Origin: Porphyromonas sp. oral taxon 278 str. W7784
Lineage (GTDB): Bacteria; Bacteroidota; Bacteroidia; Bacteroidales; Porphyromonadaceae
Direction: 5' to 3'
Assembly: GCF_000467855.2 (NCBI RefSeq)
Contig: NZ_KI259244.1
Span: forward strand, 18,504-82,503
Length of the DNA: 64,000 bases
The notes below the pieces were generated by a model. It was not told the DNA's origin, made no database searches, and saw only the letters and a list, made by a program, of their open reading frames with translations. Positions 52,129 through 61,614 of this stretch are shown piece by piece. Position numbers and translations under genes: made by a program. Each line of letters starts with the position of its first letter. Positions within the stretch are counted from its first letter, which is position 1.

Positions 52129-53043
52129 CTACTTCCCCTGATGAATAGTAAGCTGAGGGAAGGGGAAGCCGATGCCCTTAGCATTGAAGTCGGCGTAGAC
52201 CCGCTCGTTGAAGTTCCAGAAGACATCCCATAGATCTCCCGAGGCGACCCAAGCACGAACGAGGACGTCTACCGAAGAGCTATTCAGGTTGTGCAGTACT
52301 ACTAGGGGCTTGGGAGTAGTACGGATACGCTGATCCTGGGCCAATAGGTCGAGGATCTCCTGACGTACTCGCCCGAAGTCCTCGTCATACTCGATACCGA
52401 TGGTCCATTCCACTCGGCGAAGGTCTTCATGAGAGAAGTTCGTCACGAGGTTACTACTCAGGATGCCGTTGGGGATGAAGACCGCCTTGTTGTCGGGCGT
52501 CAGCACCTCTGTGTGGAAGAGACGTACAGCACGTACCGTCCCGTCGATCCCCTGAGCGGAGATGAAGTCCCCTATCCCAAAGGGCTTGGTGACCATGATG
52601 ATCACACCTCCTGCCATATTCTGTAGCTGGCCACTGAGCGCCATACCTACAGCCAGACCCATAGAAGCTAAGACAGCAGCGAAGGACACAGACTTCACCC
52701 CTAGGACACTTGCGAGGATGATCCCGAGTGCCACGTAGAGCAAGGCCGTGAAGAGCGAGTCTAAGAGCGTGACGGCGACCCCGTCGAAGGAGCGCCGGCG
52801 GAGGAACTTATCGAAGAGACCCCTTACCCATCGGATGACGATCCTACCGAGCCAAAAGAGGACGAGGACCAAGAGCACCCGCACTCCGAAGTTAATTGCT
52901 CCGTTGATCCAGCTCTCGAGCTGAGCACGACCAAACCAGTGGTGGTAATCCAAATCCAGGGGCTGGGTCGCCGAGCCCAAGGCACTACGTACGCCCGAAG
53001 TCTGTGCTGAGTCTACGGGCAAGATATCTGCAAGAAGAAACAT
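52129..53043 (-). CDS. Small-conductance mechanosensitive channel (MscS family)
   Basis: A 304-residue inner-membrane channel that opens on osmotic down-shock. N-terminal segment, TM helices (about 50-70, 88-110), pore helix region FAAVLASMGLAVGMALSGQLQNMAGGVIIMVTKPFGIGDFI, beta-domain VFIPNGILSSNLVTNFSH and a C-terminal alpha/beta domain. Located 12 bp upstream of uvrB and 26 bp downstream of the MATE transporter gene. Confidence 0.94.
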   Translation of the reverse strand: MFLLADILPVDSAQTSGVRSALGSATQPLDLDYHHWFGRAQLESWINGAINFGVRVLLVLVLFWLGRIVIRWVRGLFDKFLRRRSFDGVAVTLLDSLFTALLYVALGIILASVLGVKSVSFAAVLASMGLAVGMALSGQLQNMAGGVIIMVTKPFGIGDFISAQGIDGTVRAVRLFHTEVLTPDNKAVFIPNGILSSNLVTNFSHEDLRRVEWTIGIEYDEDFGRVRQEILDLLAQDQRIRTTPKPLVVLHNLNSSSVDVLVRAWVASGDLWDVFWNFNERVYADFNAKGIGFPFPQLTIHQGK

Positions 53044-53069
53044 AGGATAAGCGTAATGTAAACGTGTGA

Positions 53070-54428
53070 TCAGTGAGTGAGGGCTTCAGCCTCCCGCTCC
53101 GCCTGCGTACGCCGTCGCCAGCGCAGGAAGAAGAAGAGCATAGTAAGCCCTTTGAGTATCGAGGAGATAGAGATGGCCCACCAGACCGCCTGTATGCCCC
53201 AGCCCCAGGAGGCGAAGAGGAAGACCATAGGGATGCGCAGGTAGGTACCCACGATGCTCACCGCTGCTGGTAGGTACGTACGTCCTAGACCGTAGAAGAG
53301 CCCTTCGGCGGTGATCTCCAGCATCATGAAGGCTTGGGAGAGACCGACGATACCGAGGTAGACAGCTCCTGCCTTGTAGGCGGCCTCCTCGGGGACGATG
53401 AGGGCGAAGATCTCCTCGCCCCAGAAGACGAAGAGGAGCGTACCCAGTACCCCGACGATGAGGGTGAAGCTGAGGGCTCGGCAGAAGGCTCGGTAGACAC
53501 GACGGAGCTTGCCTGCGGCGAAGTTCTGCCCGACGATCGTAGTGAGGGCCTCGGTGACCCCCGTGGCGGTATTCCACGTCAGCGACTCTATCTGCGCCCC
53601 CGTAGTCATAGTAGCCACGCCGATGTAGCCTCCTAGTGCCGACACCTGCCTACCTATATAGATACTCACCAGAGCGAAGAGCACCTGTAGCGATGCTGGG
53701 GGTACTCCTATCTGGAGGATACGGCGCACATACAGCCACCTGAGGCGCACGAGGAAGGGGAAGCCCCCGAAGAGCTTATCCCTCCGCACCTGCCAGAGGA
53801 AGAGCAGGAGCACCAGCGCTTGGCTCACGACAGTAGCGAGCGCTGCCCCCGAGGTACCCCAGCCAAGGGTGAAGATGAAGAGGGGATCGAGGAGCATATT
53901 AGCACCGAGCCCGAGGATGGAGATACGGAAGGGCGTCCTACTATCCCCAATAGCATTGTAGAGCCCTGTCAGCGAGGCTGCCAGATAGATACTAGGGAAG
54001 CCCAGGAGCGAGAGGTAGAGGTAGCTCAACCCCTCGGCACGTACACTCGGCGTCAGGGCATAGAGGTCAAGGAAGAAGCCTGACCCTAGGAGATAGACCA
54101 CCAGCATCACTAGGCTCACGAGGAGACTCATGCATACGTTCTGCGAAGCATAAGCCTTAGCTTCGTCTCGCCGTCCCGCTCCGATCCCCTGAGAGATCGT
54201 CACTTCACTCCCGACCTTGTTGATGAGGGCGAAGGAGGCGGCGATCCAGAGGAAGACGGAGGCAGCACCCACTGCTGCCAGAGCCTGGGCGCTAAGCCTA
54301 CCGAGCCAGATCATATCGGTGAAGTTGTAAGCGATCTGCACGAAGCTCGTCCCCATGATCGGTAGGGCGATGCGGTAGAGATGTCCTGTGATGTCGCCTC
54401 GGGTGAGGTCTTTGATCTTGTCTTCCAT
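53070..54428 (-). CDS. MATE family efflux transporter
   Basis: A 452-residue multidrug and toxin extrusion antiporter with twelve hydrophobic segments. N-terminal LTRGDITGHLYRIALPIMGTSFVQIAYNFTDMIWLGRL is typical; the two halves repeat a similar fold. The substrate cannot be read off. It lies 22 bp after the LTA-synthase-like gene stop in the same operon. Confidence 0.93.
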   Translation of the reverse strand: MEDKIKDLTRGDITGHLYRIALPIMGTSFVQIAYNFTDMIWLGRLSAQALAAVGAASVFLWIAASFALINKVGSEVTISQGIGAGRRDEAKAYASQNVCMSLLVSLVMLVVYLLGSGFFLDLYALTPSVRAEGLSYLYLSLLGFPSIYLAASLTGLYNAIGDSRTPFRISILGLGANMLLDPLFIFTLGWGTSGAALATVVSQALVLLLFLWQVRRDKLFGGFPFLVRLRWLYVRRILQIGVPPASLQVLFALVSIYIGRQVSALGGYIGVATMTTGAQIESLTWNTATGVTEALTTIVGQNFAAGKLRRVYRAFCRALSFTLIVGVLGTLLFVFWGEEIFALIVPEEAAYKAGAVYLGIVGLSQAFMMLEITAEGLFYGLGRTYLPAAVSIVGTYLRIPMVFLFASWGWGIQAVWWAISISSILKGLTMLFFFLRWRRRTQAEREAEALTH

Positions 54429-54450
54429 CCGTGAGGGTCGAGGGGTGGGA

Positions 54451-56412
54451 TTAGCGCTGGGGATGGAGCTCGGTGAGCTTGTTGTACTTCATGCGCCAGG
54501 CGTAGTCCTGCAGGTAAGCCTTCAGGCGTGGGAGCATGGAGGCGAGCGGTGTACCGGGTTGGTCTTTGAGGTCGTGACGCTGCTGGGGATCAGTCTTGAG
54601 GTTGTAGAGCGCCGTCACCTTCTGCCCATCGAAATGCAGGGCATAGTCCCCCTCGAGCATCTGGTAGATCCCATCCATGTCCTGTACTACGAAGCGAGGA
54701 CGAGCCGTGTCGAAGGGATTGCCTCCGAAGGTGACCATCGGACGCTCGTCCCCTACGAGGTCGAGGATCGTAGGATAGAGGTCGGCTTGGCAGGCTAAGT
54801 GCTCGGTGTCTCGCCCGACCAGTTCGCCCCGGGGGTCGAAGATGATGATAGGGATACGGAAGGTCCCTACGGAAGTCTTGTACTGGGGCAGTGCTCCCGG
54901 CACGGCGTGGTCAGCGACGATCACGAAGAGGGTATTGTCGTACCAGGGTTGCTTACTCGCTGTCTCGAAGAACTTCCTAAGCGCCATGTCGGTATAGGCC
55001 ACCGCCTGATGCATCGGGATCGTCCCCTTGGGCAAGACCTGCTTGTACTCATCAGGCACGAGGAAGGGGTGGTGTGAGGAGAGGGTGAACTCCGCAGCGA
55101 AGAAGGGCTGAGGGAGCTTACCTAGCTCACGAGCTACATACTGTAGGAACTTCTCATCCCAGATACCCCAGTGTCCGTCGTAGTCCTTGTCATTAGCGTA
55201 CTCCGTCTTGCCGTAATACTCCTTGATACCAGCCTGCATGACGAAGGCATTGAAGCCCATGGATCCGTTGGGAGCACCATGGAAGAAGGCCGTGGAGTAG
55301 CCCATCGAATCGAGTCGGGCCGGCAGGGAGGGTATCGTATTGCCCGAATAGATCGAGAGGACGAAGGGCACGTGGGGCTTGATGACCGAAGAGAATATCG
55401 ACGGCATAGCATCGATAGACTTCACGCCATTGGCGTAGGCGTTGGCGAAGACATAGGAGCGCTTCATCAGAGAGTCGACGAAGGGCGTGAAGCCTCGGTA
55501 GCCGGGGATGTCCTCGTTCAGTCCCCCGACCCATTCACGGGCGAAGCTCTCCCAGATGATGAGGACGACGTTGCGCCCCTTGTACTTACCCGAGACGGGC
55601 GTGGTGCCGGGAGTGTAGACCGAGTTGAAATGCGTCGGGACTTCTGCGAAGGGCATGTACTGGTACTCGGGCAGACTCGCCTTGCCGATCGTGCGTATCA
55701 GGCAGAAGGGAGTATTGAGCACCAGAGCTCTTTGCTGAGGGCGACGGATGTAGATATTCGCGTTACTCAGCGTGATGGGGCGTGTCTCACTGGTGAAGCC
55801 CCCACGGGCGCCGACGATGGAGAGGTAGATGCTCCCCACCAGCAGGACGAGGGATATGAGAGAGAGCGTCCACAGCCTCTCCGTAGGGCGTCGCCGTGGG
55901 CGAGGGAGCTTCCCCTCAATGATGCAGAAGGCGACGATGAAGGCGATCCCCAGAAGCGTTATCCCCCAATAATCGATGAAGAAGCGGAGGAAGTTGAACG
56001 GATTCTCCTCGCCAAACTCCTCGAAGACAGCCATCGTCGTACGCTTGAGCGTGAAGCGGTAGTAGACGACATCCCCTAGGTTCAGCACGATCGCTAGAGC
56101 AGTGATGACCCGATAGAGGCCCGTGAGCATACGCTGGTAGCCACGGCTATAAGCCAGAGGCAAGGGCAAGAGGCTCAGCACCGTCAGCAGAAGGCTCGTG
56201 TAGAGGATGGCAGTGAGGTCGAAGCGCAGGCCTCCCCAGAACATCAGCGCCACCTGCCCCGCTGTACCGACCTCCAGAAGGTCCTGATTGTACAGGCAGA
56301 AGATCAGTCGGCAGATGCTGTAGACGACGAAGGAAAGGAGGAAGCGCAAGAGAAGGAGACGGACCTGAGCGCCCAGAGGCGCAAGGGCCGAAGCAAAAGA
56401 CTTAGAAGTCAT
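54451..56412 (-). CDS. LTA-synthase-like sulfatase/phosphoglycerol transferase family protein
   Basis: A 653-residue inner-membrane protein: four to five N-terminal TM helices (about 17-40, 52-85, 98-115, 150-166, 180-200) and a periplasmic alkaline-phosphatase-superfamily domain (about 278-620). Metal/catalytic residues fit LtaS-type enzymes: VVLIIWESFA (Glu 288) and NGVKSIDAMPSIF with Ser 332 in the nucleophile position, FTLSSHHPF and VIVADHAVPG (His). Bacteroidota have no lipoteichoic acid, so it probably transfers a phosphoglycerol or phosphoethanolamine-type group to an envelope glycan or lipid; this is inference. Promoter at 56441-56448. Confidence 0.87.
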   Translation of the reverse strand: MTSKSFASALAPLGAQVRLLLLRFLLSFVVYSICRLIFCLYNQDLLEVGTAGQVALMFWGGLRFDLTAILYTSLLLTVLSLLPLPLAYSRGYQRMLTGLYRVITALAIVLNLGDVVYYRFTLKRTTMAVFEEFGEENPFNFLRFFIDYWGITLLGIAFIVAFCIIEGKLPRPRRRPTERLWTLSLISLVLLVGSIYLSIVGARGGFTSETRPITLSNANIYIRRPQQRALVLNTPFCLIRTIGKASLPEYQYMPFAEVPTHFNSVYTPGTTPVSGKYKGRNVVLIIWESFAREWVGGLNEDIPGYRGFTPFVDSLMKRSYVFANAYANGVKSIDAMPSIFSSVIKPHVPFVLSIYSGNTIPSLPARLDSMGYSTAFFHGAPNGSMGFNAFVMQAGIKEYYGKTEYANDKDYDGHWGIWDEKFLQYVARELGKLPQPFFAAEFTLSSHHPFLVPDEYKQVLPKGTIPMHQAVAYTDMALRKFFETASKQPWYDNTLFVIVADHAVPGALPQYKTSVGTFRIPIIIFDPRGELVGRDTEHLACQADLYPTILDLVGDERPMVTFGGNPFDTARPRFVVQDMDGIYQMLEGDYALHFDGQKVTALYNLKTDPQQRHDLKDQPGTPLASMLPRLKAYLQDYAWRMKYNKLTELHPQR

Positions 56413-56440
56413 CGATATATACTACGTAATTATTTGGCTA

Positions 56441-56448
56441 CAAAGGTA
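56441..56448 (-). promoter_or_regulatory. -7 box of the LTA-synthase-like to uvrB operon
   Basis: CAAAGGTA reads TACCTTTG, 29 bp before the ATG. Confidence 0.65.
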
Positions 56449-56782
56449 CAAATCTTAGCCCAAGCCCGTGGAGAGGAGTTTGTCGCAGAGGGCCTTAGTC
56501 GATCACTGAAGCGAGCTGTCACCAGCCCACTAAGCAGGAGCATCTCTCCCCCAGAGGGAGTCGAAGTAGACCCATCACTGAGATAGGGCTCTGTAGGGAC
56601 GAACGAAGGGACTAAGACAAGGGACTACTGAGGCGTCTCACAGCGCCCCAAATATACCCGCAAAAGCAGGGACAAAGGTACAACATCTTCCCTAGAGTCA
56701 GACCAGGCGAGGCGGAGTGCTTACCCCTCCTATCGGGCAAGCGAAGGAGCCCCGAGCGAAGGGCCATTCGCCCTACTCCTGG
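56449..56782. other. Gene-free stretch between the operon promoter and the repeat array
   Basis: No gene seen. ATCACTGA occurs at about 56502 and 56572 and GGGACTA twice near 56608-56630; no clear tandem array. Confidence 0.4.
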
Positions 56783-56868
56783 GGCGCTACTGCTACCACC
56801 TCGGAGGCACTACTGGTGCCCCGAGGGAAGCGCTAGTAGCGCCTCGAGAGAGGTAGCAGTAGTGCCTC
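56783..56868. repeat. Family B array, two reverse and two forward units
   Basis: Reverse cores GGCGCTACTG at 56783 and GGCACTACTG at 56806; forward cores TAGTAGCGCCTC at 56834 and CAGTAGTGCCTC at 56857; each pair is 23 bp apart and the pairs face each other. Confidence 0.85.
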
Positions 56869-56924
56869 CCGAGCGAAGATGAGCCCCACACCTTCCCCTA
56901 CCCTCCAGCGAGCCTAAGACGACA

Positions 56925-56958
56925 CCGAGGCGATGTGACCTTCGCCACACCGCCTCGG
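56925..56958 (-). terminator. Hairpin downstream of the 939-residue outer-membrane protein gene
   Basis: CCGAGGCG (56925-56932) / CGCCTCGG (56951-56958) with inner pairing GATGTGACC/..; terminator-like but without U tract. Confidence 0.55.
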
Positions 56959-56980
56959 AGTACACAGAGTATGAAGAAAA

Positions 56981-59800
56981 TTAGAAGGGGGGAGGCCCTG
57001 GAGGCCCCTGACGCTTCAGGTCGCTTCGGCTCGCTCCACCACTGAAGCTATCGAAGCGGTAGATGAAGTGAAGCATAGCATAGCGCCCTAGCGTATTCGA
57101 CTCCTCGAGCGTGCTAGACATAGCCGTGATGTTCTGGTAGATGCTTCGACGACTATTCAGTAGGTCGTAGCCCTTGAGCCTGATGGTAGCCTTCTTTCCC
57201 GCCAGGAAGCTGTAGGAGAGCCCAGCGCTGAGTAGGAGCTGATCTTGATTGTATCCAGCAGCGTAGCCCCGAGAGGTCGTGTAGGTCGCTTCGCCTTCGA
57301 AGGCAAAGCCCAGAGGCAGGGTGAGGTTAGTCGTGTAGCCGAGGGAATAGTCCTTCGTCGCTGGGGTGACGGCCGAGGGCAGGCTATTGGAGGCATTGTA
57401 GTAGCCGAAGCCTCCCTTGAGCGTCATATCGATGCCGGTGGTGCGGAAGTTCAGTCCCAGCTCCTCACGCAGACGAAGGGAGATGCTACGGTTCTTCTCC
57501 CCGTTGATGTAGGTGTGGCTACGTGCTAGATCGTTGAAGGACGCTAGGCGCAGGGAGAACTTCTTCCCCGGCAGGGTCTGGGTGAGGAAACCGCCGAGAC
57601 CGAGGGAGGCATTCCCGTCCACGTTGGTATAGTCTACTGTACGCTTCCCGCTGGTGACATCGTAGAGGGAGCGCTGGATGATGTCGTGCTGGACTACCTG
57701 CCCCCGTCCAAAGAGGGAGAGGGAAGTCTGGCTCTTCGTCCAGTACTTGCTGAAGCGCCCGAAGAGATTGTGCTGGAATCCCGGGAGCAGATCTTGATTA
57801 CCGACGTAGGAGATGAGCGGGTTAGTCACGTCCTGCACGGGCGATAGCTGCTCGTTGGTAGGAGCGAAGCTACGACCGAAGTAGTCTAGGCGTAGCTCCG
57901 TACCACGCTGAGGCTTGAAGGAGAGGCGGAGCGTAGGGGAGAAGTTGAGCGTCGTGCGTGTCAGTGGCGTAGCGGAGACCCCAGCGACGACGGAGTGGCT
58001 ACTGATGCGCGAGGACTCTACATTCACCCCTGCGGTGAGGTCGTAGCCCGTGCCCTTACGCTTGAGTGCTAGGCCTACCTGATGGGTGAGGTAGTCGGAG
58101 CGGAACTCATTGCTATAGGTAGCATTGTGTACCGTATACGCACCCGTCAGGTCGGCGTCATAGGCGTCACGAGAGCTCCTGCTCTCTGATCCCTTGATCT
58201 GGTAGGTAAGCTGGGAGAAGAAGCCTTTACCTAGGGGCTCCACCCACCCAAGGCGTGCCTGATAGCTCAGACCACGCGTACGGCTATCGATCCGTTGGTC
58301 TACGTCCTGGCTTGCTGCCGACGTGCGGTCGTAGAGGCTGTAGATATACTTGCCATCGCCGTCTTCATTCTCTAGCCCCAAGCGTGCCGACAGGGTCAGC
58401 GTTCGCCCCGAAGCACTGAGGCGACGACTCCCATCGAGTCGGAGCGTCCCATTGATATTATCTAGGAGCGTCTGCTGGGTGAGCGTGCTGGAGTTGATGA
58501 GTGTAGACGTGGCATCCTCCAGCGTCTTCGCTGTAGAGGAGTAGACACCCCTACTGTGGCCGTAGCGGAGTTCGGGGGAGATAATGATCTCCGTCAGCGA
58601 GTCTGGCTTCCACTCCATACGAATATTAGCACCGTAGGCATCCTTGTCGCTCCGCTCCGTACTCTTGCCTGTCTCGGTGGTCGAGCCAGTAGTGAGATAG
58701 TTCTGCTGCCAGCGGTCGGTGAGCTTATTCGTCGTATTGCGTCCCCCGAGGGCGTTAGCGTTGATCTGGAACTTAGAGGAGAGTGTATGACTGATGTTGC
58801 CACCAAGCATCTTGGAGGTCAAGATCCCGTTGGCATCACGGCGAGGAGGGCCTCCTGCTCCCCCACGGTTACCACGGCGCCCAGCTCCCATCCCCATCAG
58901 GAAGCCCATCTGGTTACCCTCGCTGGAGATGTCGGTGAAGCCTGCATTGTTCGTGTTGTTAAGCCCGCCGATGACAGTGAACTGATTGTCGTCAGCAAAG
59001 CGACTTAGCGTTAGGTTCGCCTCGTAGCGCTTACTGGTGCCGGCACCGGCGTAGGCAGTGCCGAAGAGTCCCTTCTTCTTGCCCGCCTTGATGGTGAGAT
59101 TGATGACGGTCTCCTCGTTGCCATCGGAGAAACCCGACAGGCGTGCTGCTTCGCTGTCTCGGTCGAGCACCTGCACCTTCTCTACGAGCTCTGCGGGGAG
59201 GTTGTTAGCCGCCACCTTAGGGTCGCCCTCGAAGAAGCGCTTGCCGTCGACCATGATCTGCGATATCGTCTTGCCGTTGATAGTGATCTTGCCGTTCTCG
59301 TCTATTGAGGCGCCAGGGAGCTTCTTGATCAGGTCTGCCACGACGGCACCTTGATTGGTAGTGAAGTTGCCTGCATGGAACTCAATGGTGTCCCCCTTAA
59401 TGACTACATCGCTCGTCTTACCGACGACCTTCACCCCCTCGAGGAGTTCGCCCTCCCCCTCGAGCTTAATGGGGGCGAGGGGGAGATTGCTACCCGCCAC
59501 CTGGAGGCTCTGCGTGTGGGTCTTGTAGCCCACGAAAGTCACTCGGAGCGTGTAGCTACCACGGGCTACGTGCTTGAGGAGGAAGGAGCCATCCTTGCCA
59601 CTCACCGCTCCTGTCTTGAGCTTGCCATCAGGCTGGAGGAGACTGACGCTTGCACCAAGAAGGGCTTCATTCTTCTCGTCTAGGATCTTCCCAGATATAG
59701 TACGTAGGGAGTCCTGTGCCCAGAGGCTTCCTCCGGAGAGTAAGCAGAGGACGAGGGCTAGGAGCCCTAGGGGAGCATATCTACTTCGTTGCTTCATCAT
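56981..59800 (-). CDS. TonB-receptor-like outer-membrane protein with carboxypeptidase-like domain
   Basis: A 939-residue outer-membrane protein. Signal peptide (about 1-28, SLWAQD), carboxypeptidase-regulatory-like domain (about 32-115; SGKILDEKNEALLGASVSLLQPDG), plug-like domain (about 130-240; LIKKLPGASIDENGKITINGKTISQIMVDGKRFFEGDP), Gly/Arg-rich stretch (GMGAGRRGNRGGAGGPPRRD near 300-320) and a long barrel ending in Pro-rich QGPPGPPPF. Belongs to the OMP_b-brl/TonB-like family. Substrate unknown; stands alone. Confidence 0.82.
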   Translation of the reverse strand: MMKQRSRYAPLGLLALVLCLLSGGSLWAQDSLRTISGKILDEKNEALLGASVSLLQPDGKLKTGAVSGKDGSFLLKHVARGSYTLRVTFVGYKTHTQSLQVAGSNLPLAPIKLEGEGELLEGVKVVGKTSDVVIKGDTIEFHAGNFTTNQGAVVADLIKKLPGASIDENGKITINGKTISQIMVDGKRFFEGDPKVAANNLPAELVEKVQVLDRDSEAARLSGFSDGNEETVINLTIKAGKKKGLFGTAYAGAGTSKRYEANLTLSRFADDNQFTVIGGLNNTNNAGFTDISSEGNQMGFLMGMGAGRRGNRGGAGGPPRRDANGILTSKMLGGNISHTLSSKFQINANALGGRNTTNKLTDRWQQNYLTTGSTTETGKSTERSDKDAYGANIRMEWKPDSLTEIIISPELRYGHSRGVYSSTAKTLEDATSTLINSSTLTQQTLLDNINGTLRLDGSRRLSASGRTLTLSARLGLENEDGDGKYIYSLYDRTSAASQDVDQRIDSRTRGLSYQARLGWVEPLGKGFFSQLTYQIKGSESRSSRDAYDADLTGAYTVHNATYSNEFRSDYLTHQVGLALKRKGTGYDLTAGVNVESSRISSHSVVAGVSATPLTRTTLNFSPTLRLSFKPQRGTELRLDYFGRSFAPTNEQLSPVQDVTNPLISYVGNQDLLPGFQHNLFGRFSKYWTKSQTSLSLFGRGQVVQHDIIQRSLYDVTSGKRTVDYTNVDGNASLGLGGFLTQTLPGKKFSLRLASFNDLARSHTYINGEKNRSISLRLREELGLNFRTTGIDMTLKGGFGYYNASNSLPSAVTPATKDYSLGYTTNLTLPLGFAFEGEATYTTSRGYAAGYNQDQLLLSAGLSYSFLAGKKATIRLKGYDLLNSRRSIYQNITAMSSTLEESNTLGRYAMLHFIYRFDSFSGGASRSDLKRQGPPGPPPF

Positions 59801-59864
59801 TCGTTCATATTAGCATTTTCTCTCTTAGAGCCTAGATGGTAGGGGTCGTTTAATAGCACCCCTA

Positions 59865-59909
59865 AAAAATGATGTGGACTGACCTCCCCAAAGGGAAGCC
59901 AGCCCACAT
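59865..59909 (-). terminator. Terminator of ahpF
   Basis: TGTGG...CCCACA hairpin (about 59873-59909, imperfect) with AAAAAATG at 59865-59872 forming a minus-strand U tract. Confidence 0.6.
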
Positions 59910-59938
59910 ACGAGCAAGAGGATAGCAAGCCTCTCGGC

Positions 59939-61486
59939 CTACTGACCTGAGCGGATGCGATCATCGAAGGCCGTAAGGGCAGCCTTAGCTCCTTCGCCCA
60001 TAGCGATGACGATCTGCTTGTAGGGGACCGTGGTGCAGTCACCTGCTGCATAGATGCCAGGGACAGAGGTACGGCAACGCTCGTCGATGACGATCTCCCC
60101 ACGACGTAGCTCTACGAGTGACTCGAAGGGCTTGGTATTAGCCGCCAGACCGATCTGCACGAAGAGCCCGTCCAGAGCGATGACTTCTTCGTCACCTCCA
60201 TCACGAGGGGCGACACGAAGGCCCGTGACCTTCGTCCCGTCTCCCAGCACTTCCTTTGTCGCCATGGCCTTACGGACAGTGACGTTGGGGAGCGTAGCCA
60301 GCTTCTCCTGCAGGACAGTATCAGCTCTTAGGGTGTCCATGAACTCTAGGACGACGACACTTCTACAGATACCCGCCAGGTCGATAGCAGCTTCGATCCC
60401 GGAGTTACCACCGCCGATGACAGCGATGTCCTTACCCTTGAAGAAAGGACCATCGCAGTGTGGGCAGAAGGCGACACCACGGCCGATGTATTCGGCTTCC
60501 CCTGGTACGCCGAGCTTACGCCAAGCAGCGCCGGTAGCGAGGATCACCTGATCCGTGGAGATCAGCTCCCCTAGGTTGGTCTTGACTTCCTTCTTGTCGC
60601 CGGCGAGAGAGATTGATTCTACCTGACGATTGTCCAGCAGGTCGATGGAATAGGTCTCAGCGTGCTTACGCAGGTCGCTGGCTAGTTGCGTGCCGGTGGT
60701 AGCCACGACGGAGGGGATGTTCTCGATACCCGTGGTCTCATTGACCTGCCCACCTATGCGCTCAGCCACGACAGCCACGTGAAGGCCCTTGCGTGCCGAG
60801 TAGATAGCGGAAGCGATGCCCGATGGTCCGCCCCCGACGACTACGAGGTCGTAGCTACGACGGATAGGTTCGTCCGAGAGGGGATGTGCACCGGCCTTGG
60901 CCTCGAGGGCAAGGAGGAGTTCGCCGAGGGAAGCCTTACCGACGTGGACGAGTTCGTCCCCAAGGTAGACTGCAGGTACAGAGCTGACACCGAGGCGATC
61001 CACTTCTTCCTGGAAGAGGGCACCATCGACCATCTCGTGCTCGATCCCCTCGTTGTAGAGGGCCATGAGATTCAGTGCCTGGACGACCTCAGGACAGTTG
61101 GTACAGCTGAGCGAAGCATAGGTCGTCAGGCGAAGAGGCGTCTTGAGCGCTGCGATACGACGCACGAAGACTTCCTCAGGGAGGTTCTTGCCCTGCCCGT
61201 CAGCGTTTAGCACTGCCAGGATGAGGGAAGTGAACTCATGTCCGCCGGGGATGGCACGGAAGGAGATCCCCGTAGCTACGCCATCTCGGAGGATGCTGAG
61301 ACGGAGGGTGTCGGCGGGGCGCACCTCTGAGGAGAGGTGATCACTCGTCGAAGCGAAGTCCTCGGCGAGCTTGCGGAGTTCCTGGCTCTTGGCACAGCCA
61401 GCGTCATCGACGAGGAGGGTATACTGATGCTTGAGGCTAGCGAAGAGCCCTTGGAGTTGGGAGAGGATGTTCTGATCTAATTGCAT
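59939..61486 (-). CDS. ahpF: Alkyl hydroperoxide reductase subunit F
   Basis: A 515-residue NADH:AhpC disulfide reductase. N-terminal tandem thioredoxin-like domain with redox CTNC (Cys 128, 131), flexible linker, then FAD/NAD domains with GGGPSG (217-222), CPHC redox pair (Cys 341, 344) and GGGNSGIEAA. It lies after ahpC on the minus strand, with a 128-bp gap holding a hairpin. Together they remove H2O2 and organic peroxides. Confidence 0.97.
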   Translation of the reverse strand: MQLDQNILSQLQGLFASLKHQYTLLVDDAGCAKSQELRKLAEDFASTSDHLSSEVRPADTLRLSILRDGVATGISFRAIPGGHEFTSLILAVLNADGQGKNLPEEVFVRRIAALKTPLRLTTYASLSCTNCPEVVQALNLMALYNEGIEHEMVDGALFQEEVDRLGVSSVPAVYLGDELVHVGKASLGELLLALEAKAGAHPLSDEPIRRSYDLVVVGGGPSGIASAIYSARKGLHVAVVAERIGGQVNETTGIENIPSVVATTGTQLASDLRKHAETYSIDLLDNRQVESISLAGDKKEVKTNLGELISTDQVILATGAAWRKLGVPGEAEYIGRGVAFCPHCDGPFFKGKDIAVIGGGNSGIEAAIDLAGICRSVVVLEFMDTLRADTVLQEKLATLPNVTVRKAMATKEVLGDGTKVTGLRVAPRDGGDEEVIALDGLFVQIGLAANTKPFESLVELRRGEIVIDERCRTSVPGIYAAGDCTTVPYKQIVIAMGEGAKAALTAFDDRIRSGQ

Positions 61487-61516
61487 GGTCTTGGGAGAGT
61501 AATCCGTGTAATGAAT

Positions 61517-61555
61517 GTGGGGAAGGAGAGCCTCTGAGAGCTATTCCTTCCCCAC
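61517..61555 (-). terminator. Hairpin between ahpC and ahpF
   Basis: Perfect 11-bp arms GTGGGGAAGGA (61517-61527) / TCCTTCCCCAC (61545-61555). No clear U tract; could partly terminate and so favour ahpC over ahpF expression. Confidence 0.6.
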
Positions 61556-61614
61556 GAAGATGTTGGCAGATCTGCCGAGCAGTGATTCTTCCCGCTCTAG
61601 GGGAAGGCTCGGAC

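Noticed and set aside
55171-56079. 302-residue open frame antisense to the LTA-synthase-like gene
   Set aside because: Acidic, low-complexity shadow of a well-supported gene; no domain.
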